Source: Hippasteria phrygiana
Taxonomy: Eukaryota > Echinodermata > Asteroidea > Valvatida > Goniasteridae
Reading direction: 5' to 3'
DNA length: 64,000 bases
Assembly: GCA_037893225.1 (NCBI GenBank)
Contig: JAZGUH010000370.1
Coordinates: 1,054,001-1,118,000, forward strand
Both the position numbers and the translations under genes were made by a program. The notes below the pieces were generated by a model. The model was given only the letters and a program-made list of their open reading frames with translations, searched no databases and had not been told where the DNA came from. This document shows, piece after piece, positions 11,801-20,784 of the stretch (the first letter of the stretch is position 1; each line of letters starts with the position of its first letter).

Positions 11801-14800
11801 GTAGCAGGTAGATATATGGGTCATTCTATAAATTTGGGGTCCAAAAAGTGTGACATCTTTTTGGTGTCCCTGTTACACCCGACCTGTGTAATTTCCCATC
11901 AAGTGTCATTAAAATTGACTTCACACTATTTTTTTCTTGTTTGGCAGGTACATTGCTTTACATAATCACTCTTGGAGATAGAAGGCAATAAAGAACGCAA
12001 AATCTTATACGTGTGAGTCACTATGTAACAGGGACACCAAAAATGTCACACTTTTGCACCCCAAATTTATAGAATGACCCGTGTAAACTGGTCGTTATGC
12101 AGCGGTCGCAGGTTCGAATCCCGCTCCGACCAGATTTCTTTGTTCACTTTGCTCAATATGAGAATTGTATTTATGTTTGAATTCTGTTTCGTTTTGCAGT
12201 TTCCCACCTCCATTTATCACTGGTCATAACTCCATCCAATGGCTGTACCAACCGATGGTGGACTGGTGGGTGACGAGGGCGAAATGGCTGCCTCGGAGCG
12301 CGACTTCAACCTTGCTCAAGTACGTGCCAGAATACAGACCTCGGTGTTTGCTCAGCTCAAGAACGCGAGTAAAACATAGAAAATAATTTTATTCAGCTTA
12401 ACGATTTTGATTTTTTTTTTTTTTGATTTTTTAAAAATATTGTTTTAGTTCATTGAGTACAACTACTGGTATATATCACTGCTGTAAGCAAAATTTTTAA
12501 TTTTTTAAATTGTTTTATTTTTTTAAAAATATTTTTTAAATATTTTTTTATTTTTTTGGTATTATAATTTGTTTTAATTTTTTTTAATGGGTATCACCTA
12601 AAACAAAGCCAAAAGGCCACTCAAGGTGTGGGCTCCAAAAGACAAGAAAAGACGGAAATCTATTCACATTTTGTTTGAATCGTGAAAGATTATAGGTGGA
12701 AGGGAAGCAGGTTACAGGTAAGGAGTTCCAAGGAGAGGCAGTACGAGGGAAAAACATGAAGAGTTCCTCACAGTACTAGCCTTTGGAACAACAACAGTGA
12801 AAGGATGTGATGAGACAGCCAGGCGAGTAGAGTGCCTGAAAGTTTGGACGGGGAACTAATGATGAAAGGCCACTGGAAAAAAAATTTAACCAAAATGTTT
12901 TACCCGTAATTATTTTAAGGATGTTTTACTCGAGTAATTTTTTAATTGTATATATACGCATGAATTGTAACTCGGACACTTTCTATTAGTTCAGAAACAT
13001 TTGAATTCAAAAGAACAATTTTAATAGTGTAGTTGATGTTTTTATCCCAAAATAACATTGGTGTTGTGAGAATAAGGAAACCATCTCCCCTCGTGAAGTT
13101 TTGTGTATTTTTTTTTTTTTTTTTTTTTTTTCCTTGCGTTATTCCTAAAGTGTAATTTTTTGCTTTAGATAATTTCATTTTTTGGTTGTTTTTTTCTTTT
13201 CAGAGGAGGTTACTACAGCATGCGTCTGTACGATGGACTCATTCTAGTGTCATTGAATATAAACATGTGCAATAATCAAAACTGGTAAGCTGAAGGAATA
13301 TTTGTGACGTGGTATAACGAAGCAAGTCACAAGTCAGCTCACAAGCTACATGGGATGAACAATGACAAAGGAATGCTTTTGTTATAGGGTGTTTGAATAG
13401 CTTGTTACATGGCTTGAGACCAGAATTGTGAAGTGACTTGAGACTAGACTTGGGATTGACTTGGGATTGACTTGCGATTGACTTGCGACTGACTTGCGAC
13501 TGACTTGCGACTGACTTGCGACTGACTTGCGATTGACTTGCGATTGACTTGCGATTGACTTGATTACAACTCTGGCTAGTTACAAGTGTAGTAAGGTGGA
13601 AATACAAAGATTGAAAGTTTCAGTCAGAACACAGACAATAGCAGCGGAAATGTATTTCATTTTTGCATGAAGAAACTTCCGAACTTGACTATTCGGCATC
13701 TTGTAATTCACCCAGGTGGCTGTTGGAGAATGCGGTCGACCCCGCCGAGGAACTGCAGTGGCTGATCGGCGTCTTGCAGAAAGCGGAAGACGATCACGAC
13801 CAGGTGCACATCCTGGGGCACATACCAACGGGAAGCGGGGATTGCTTGCCGCAATGGAGCAAGAACTACAACGAAATCGTTAACAGGTTGGTAAAAATAA
13901 ATTTACAACCTGACCCCACAAAAACAGGTAAAAAGTAGGAAACGTTTAATGCTAACCTCCTTAATACGGACGATGGCCATAGCCCCAGTTTGAAAAAGAC
14001 CACCTGGCTGGTTGTCGTCTATACACGCATTCCTGCACGTAATCAATCCATTCATGTTTCAATATTGTTCTTGGGAGTGTAATGAATAGATGGAGCTTTT
14101 TCAAACAAAGCTTTCATTGACACGAAAGGAGGGCTCAAAGTGTGATGAATAGGACCACTCTATTCAGTGTGGTGTATATTGTTTGCGTTTACGCTTGGCT
14201 GCACAGACCATTCTAGGCATACAGCCCCCCATCAATAACGGCCGGACGCTAGATCCGTACTTCTAGAACTGTAAGGTTTTCACAAACCTTACAGAGACGC
14301 ATTGAAACTGCTGTGAAAGATTTTTACCCATTTTTTTGAAGATCCATAACGTTCTTGTCACATATTTTTTTGCCACATTTCATATGCCTTATCCTGATAA
14401 TGGCTATTTACACGTAGGTTATGTTCAATTCCTTGAAATGTCACTGGAAAAGATGAAATTTTCTGAAAATTTCGCTTACCAAGGCCACAGGCACAGCCTC
14501 TCGGCAGTTTCGCATCGTTTTTGTCGACTGAGGGCGCCTTAACGCTCTTGACCAACCACAGCGCGGCTTTCATATCAACACGTGAGGCAAAGGAAAACAA
14601 TCCGTGGCATGGGTGGCTTGTGCGTAAAGCGCTCGCCTCTCACCAATGTGGCCCGGGTTCGATTCCCGGCTCGGACCATATGTGAGTAGAGTTGTGCGTT
14701 GGTTCTCTCCTGTGCCACGAGGGTTTTTCTCCGGGTCCTCCAGCTTTCCTCCCTCCGGAAAAATCAAACACTTTCGATCCCTGGCTGTGCTCCGTGGTCG

Positions 14801-17800
14801 TATGTGGGTCGATGTAGGCCGGCTGCCAGAGGTGCCTTTACGTGCCAGCGACTCATCCACGTTGTAGCCGCGTCCTTCGCAATTCAGCATCCCAGCTGCG
14901 AGTAAGGATTAGCCTCCTCAAATTATCATAATTACGGCATACTCTAGCAGCTGTTGCTACTCTTTGTGTGTTCTACAGATATTTTCATGGTAAATGTTCC
15001 ACCGGCTTGTCCAGCTTGGTTCCTCCAGTTAGGGTGTTTGAGCGTGAAATAAGGGGTGTTCATTTTCGAATAATTTAGTATTTGATTATTCGAAACTGGG
15101 TCTGACCGAATATTCGATACTCGCCGATCAAGTTTTTCATACGTCAGCTGCAACTGCATGCCGCGCCGGTAAAACGTTGGACGCAAAGCACGGTGGTGTT
15201 TTACGTGCGGCGATCGGTATTATGGACCGCCCGATCGACTTTTGCCTGTGCCTGTTGTCTCAAGATCATTACGGGTACATATGACGTTCTGATGACAAGA
15301 AACCAAACTAAAGCCTGCCTTTTTGCAGTAATTATTTTATAAGTGTCGAGGGTTTTACGGACGGGAACAATAAACCTCCCTCCACAAAAAGTTACTGTTG
15401 ACAAAAAGTGGCATTTGACACCTAAGCGCCGTAACTTTTCCATTAAAATAGCATCAGAGTCGTATCCGTACATGCATTATTTTTTCGAATATTCGAACTG
15501 GTAAAAAGGTATCAAATATTCGGTTGACTATCGAATATTCGGTATATTCGGGACAGCTCTAGCGTGAAACTCGGCTTTTTATCTGTTCACACCATTATAC
15601 TCTAGCTGTACCTAGATGTAGAACGAAAAGCTATGCCAATAGTTTTTTCCCTCGTTCTGTATCTCTGTGGAATTCTTTGCCTGGGTGCATGTTTCCCTTC
15701 ATCTTACGATCTTTCCTGCTTCAAGAGGAATCTTAATTCTACTTCTTGTATTTACCTCTTGCACCTTAGATCCGTAACTCAGGTGGATTTTAGTTCTGGA
15801 CGAACTTGCATAAAACAAACAAATTAAGGTCATTTTTTTTTGTGGCCGCACCAGCTTTGCGATAAACTCCATCTCGTATGTGACCCGCTCCAGAAAAAGG
15901 TGATATAAGTCGCGCTATGCATTTACGTGTAATGGCCCTTTCAATGTTGAGAGGGTGAAATTGTTGTCAAAATTCATTTTTTGTTTTTTGCTTTTAATGA
16001 CATCTTAAATATCTAAAGTTTCAGGTTTGGTGCACAACAATGTTGATTTCAGTGAATATTAAAAGTGAAAAAATAAGCCTTTTAGAGTACATTGTTCCAT
16101 TTCATTGTATTGGAACAAGCTATTTCAAAGCCCCTTTTTTCTGTTGTGGAATTTGAACTCCATAGAACTAATTAATATGCAAAAACACGATATCCCCAGA
16201 ACGGAAAGGGCTTTGGAGCTCTATCATGTACCAAATGAAAGCTTACATTGCGGGCTTTCCAAACATACATAGAACTCATTTTTCATATTTTGCGATATAA
16301 TATACCTTTTTCCAGAGCGGGTCACATATTCCATTTGATTCTATACCTCTGCATTGTCCAAGATACGAAAGCACCATCAGGGGACAGTTTTTCGGCCACA
16401 CTCACAAGGACGCCATCGAGATATTCTATGAACCAAAAACCAAGCGTCCGACCAGCATGCTGTACAACGGGGGCAGTATAACCACGTACTCCCAGGTCAA
16501 TCCCAACTATAGGATCTACGAGATTGACGGCAACTACAAAGGCAGTACATGGGTAAGATCTACACCCAGTTTCATTAGCACAAGCTACAGCTCAGGATAG
16601 TTTTCCCGGTTTAAGCAAAAATTTGTTCAGAATGCCTCACTTTACCCTCCTACTGTTACAACTAAAGCCCTGTCCGCACTGGACTTTTTTGGTAAAACTT
16701 ACCGAGACGATGGGTACTTTTCCCATTTTAAGTCCAGTGCGGACAGCCTAGGACGTTTTCCTCTCAGTTACTTTTCCTGAGTCCAGCGGTTACTTCTACC
16801 GGGGAACTGCTGCCCAGGAAAACTGACCAGGTAACTTTTCCCGAGACAATAAGTCCAGTGCGGACAGTGCGAGTCGGTAAAAGCGGCTCAGGAAAGCGTA
16901 CATCCGGCCAGAGCGCAAGGTCATACTTCACAGGGAAACCACGCATGCGCTTTACATTGTTTCACCGCGGTGCGGTGCACGTGGCAAGTTTCCAAATTCC
17001 AGTGCGTTGTTCCTCTTTTGGTCGCAATCATAGCGGATTTTATTATTGATACAGTCGGATTGGTGCTAAATACACTAGGCCCGCGTGTACACATCGGCCG
17101 GAAAAATGAAAAGGCATGCGTGATTTGGGTCAATCGCGTCAATGTAGAAAGGTCACGCAAAGCGCCCTCATGAGTCGTTATATTGACAGCTTGGTTACTT
17201 CTACCACGGTCTCGGTAAAATTTTCCCGTGTCGAAAGTCCAAGTGCGGACCATTTTTCATTTTACCATCGTCCCTGTAAAACCTTTAAAAAAAAGTCCAG
17301 TGCGGACACGGCTTAATACAATCTATAAAAACAAAAACACTTCCTCTCCCATAGCTTCTGTTCACCAACTAACAGAACCCTCATGGATTAAACGGCGTAA
17401 CTATCATAACCTATCGAAGGGGTTTGATAGATAGGGTGACATTGATTACTGCTACAATTTGCCTAGCAGCCATCGCGGAGGATCATGGCTTTGTTTTGCT
17501 GGGATATGCATGGTTGAACCTTTTGTGAATTCTTTGTTACTGAAAATAACGAACCTGTGAAAGTTTTTTGGCTTAGGGAGCACTGCCTAACCCATGGTCG
17601 AGCCAGGCCGTTGAAAATCCCGGCCACGCCCAAGCCTTCTGGTTTTTAGTCTTGCTATTGTGAGCCACAAATCACCTAACAATAGAACATCTACTCGTGA
17701 TTGCTTTTGTTGTCATTCCATTCACAATCCGGAGATCAAGTCTGGGTGAACAATGGGAGCTGGCTGGACTCCAGCATTAACCCTAACCCTCCAGGGTATT

Positions 17801-20749
17801 TTGGCTAGAAACCCTGCCAGACGCATCAGATTGCATACTTTGGCACATTGACTTGTGTGCAGAGTGCAGCAAGGTCAAGCTGTCACCACAGATGCACTGT
17901 GCTGCGTCTGGCAGGGTTAGGGTTAATGGGCAGTTTATTGTGTACAACCAGGGGATTATAGAAGCCCGAAGGCCCGTTCGTTTCTGGGGCTTGGCTAGGC
18001 TTTTCAATGGCCGCATCCAGCAACCATCAGCGTTGGACTATCGTTTTTCGTGCGACCGACTATAAACTGGCCTTTAGGGGTCCAAAAGTGTGACGTGTTT
18101 TGGTGTCCCTGTTACACCTGACCTGTGTAATTTCCCATCAAGTATCATTAAAATTCACTTCACACTATTTTTGTACTTGTCTGGCAGGAACTTTGCTTTA
18201 CGTAATCGCCCTTGGAGATGGAAGGCATTAACCCTAACCCCCTAGGCATTTTTACTAGGAGGCTTCCTCAACCTGTCAAAATCCAACACTTTGCAGTATA
18301 CTTTATGGCACATTCTTTGGACTTGGACAAATTGGGGCATCATAGCTCCATAAAAGTAATGGTGCCAAGGCCCTGCAGTACTGAACCCATCAAAATTCAA
18401 CACAACCTGCTGTTAGAGTTTGCAAGGCTTGGGGTAGTTATAGGGTTCAAGAATGTGACCTGAATTGCAAAATCATATACATGTCAGATGTAACAGGAAC
18501 ACCAAAATTTGACCCCAAATTTATAGAATGACCCATATATGCAGGGCTGTTGTAGAGTCCCTGCAAGTCCTTTCACAAGTCCTTTCATAAAGCCCTTTCA
18601 TAAAGCCGGTCACAGGTAACTGGATGAACAATGACAAAGGAATGCCTCTGTCAAAGCTCATTTAGATAGCCTGTGATTGGGATTAGGACTGGAGGGACTT
18701 GTGATGGACTTGCGGGGACTTGTGACGGACTCGACTACATCCCTGCCCACATGATACCTTTTTAAAAATGTTGAAAACGTAGAGGAAAGTTAAACCGAGT
18801 TTCTGAAAGATTAATTTACTTGACCAACAGGCCGTGTTGGACCATGAAACCTATGTGATGAACCTGACTGACGCCAACCTCACCGATAAGCCGCAATGGA
18901 AGCTGGAATATACAGCCAAGGTAGGCAACGTCATGTCCTGCTGGTCTTTATAGACTCGCATCGGAGTACTTATAGATTTCTTGCCGGTCCCCAGTCTAAT
19001 TTGGGACCAGGTTGAGTACAGCACTTGTAGTCTGGTTATCAGACCTGCGGAGTCTGACTGTTCTTACAATTCATAGCCACCAATGTCATGTGACCAACTG
19101 ATGACTTCCCATTCCAAAAATATCTAAAAATCAATTAGGGCTGTTCATTTTCGAATACTTTCGTATTTGATTATTCGAAACTGGGTTTGACCGAATATCC
19201 GATACTCGCCGATCAAGTTTATCACACATCAGCTGCAAATACATGCCGTGCCGGTAAAAAGTTGCACGCAAAGCACGCCGGTGTTTAATGTGCACAATTA
19301 CTGCATTTTTGCAGTAATTATTTTATCAATATCAAGGGTTTTACGGACAGGAACAATATACCTCCCTCCACAAAAAGTTACCGACAAGTTTGACGCTACT
19401 AACCGCCGTAACTTTCTATTAAAATTGCATCAGAGTCGTATCTGTACGTGCATATCTTTTATTGGAATATTCAAACCGGCAAAACGGTATTCAAATATTC
19501 GGTTGAATATATTCGGGACAGCCACTCATCGGGCCCATCAATCATTCCTGAAAACCTCAACTCCCTGAGGAGTATACAGCCCCGGCTGCAAGTTAAGCGC
19601 ACATGGGCTAATCAAACACATAACCATCACTTCCCTTACAGGTACCCAATTTACTCCTGGGTGGAGAGAAGCAACTTGTGACAAAGTGTCTTGCTCAAGG
19701 ACACACGCACCATGACCCCAGCCGGTCTCAAACCCACAATCTGCAGTATCACCGAGATCTTGTGTCCGGTACATTAAGCCCCCAGGCCACAGTGCTCCAC
19801 AATTGTTTGCGGAGTACTAATATGGCCGACGGCAGCTTCAACTCAAACAGGCAATGCACTATCCAGTTATACACCGAGTTGAAATCCTACCATTTCTCAA
19901 TAGAGGGCGGTAGTACACTCATCACTCGGCATGTGTCGATTTGTATCTTTTTTTTTTTTCAGAACGCGTACGGCATGAAAGCTCTGCAAGCCGTCGACTG
20001 GAATGAACTGGTGGGGAAGTTTGGAGCAACAAATAGCACTTTGTTTGACAAGTACTATAGGTGAGTCTATCGGTAAAAGACGAAAACCCTACAATTCTCC
20101 AGGACAGTTTGGGTAGAAATGACCCTCCCAGCAGTGACTTGGTCCGAACTTCATCATATTCTAGAGACATGTAAGAGACACGTTCGCTTTTTTAAAAAAT
20201 ACCAAAATACCTACCTCCATGATAATACTCTTCCCGCAGAATAGCAGCTGCATGGTTCTAATTCCTGCCGCTATCCGCTCCATGCAATTGCCGGAATTCC
20301 GGGGAAAAACCTCCGGCCTTTCGGCATTTGTGGGCCGGAACGACAATATTTACCGTAAGACCATACCATACAGCACTTTACTACCTTCATGCCGCAATAC
20401 ACGTGTACAACGATTCGATTTACACATAGCGCGGGGCACTGTATAAGCAGTGTCCTTTGAAATCAGGTTGAATCAGGTTGGCGGGGAATCAGGTTGGCGC
20501 AGTGGTTACTGTCCCCGCCTTTCACCGCTGTGGCCCGGGTTCAATTCCTGCCCTGGTCCACATGTGGATTGGGTTTTCAGTCCCTACCTGATTCCGTGGG
20601 TTTTCCCCAGAATATTCTTCTGGGGTTTTCCTCCCACCTCTAAAACTGTAACTTCTTCTCATTGTCTTCTCTCTACAGGTTTCTTCAGGCTTTCGAGCTA
20701 CAGTGCCCAGGGCGCTTTTGAGGAATCCTTGGTTTCATTACCAGAAAGA

Positions 20750-20784
<35 letters not shown>

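Noticed and set aside
12600..12860. Possible LINE coding fragment
   Set aside because: One stretch hinted at a retroelement-like peptide, but I could not match it to a reverse transcriptase or endonuclease motif.
16676..17313. Introner (whole-intron transposon)
   Set aside because: It is a Harbinger-like element wholly inside intron 9 and far from both splice sites. None of the elements in this window spans an entire intron.
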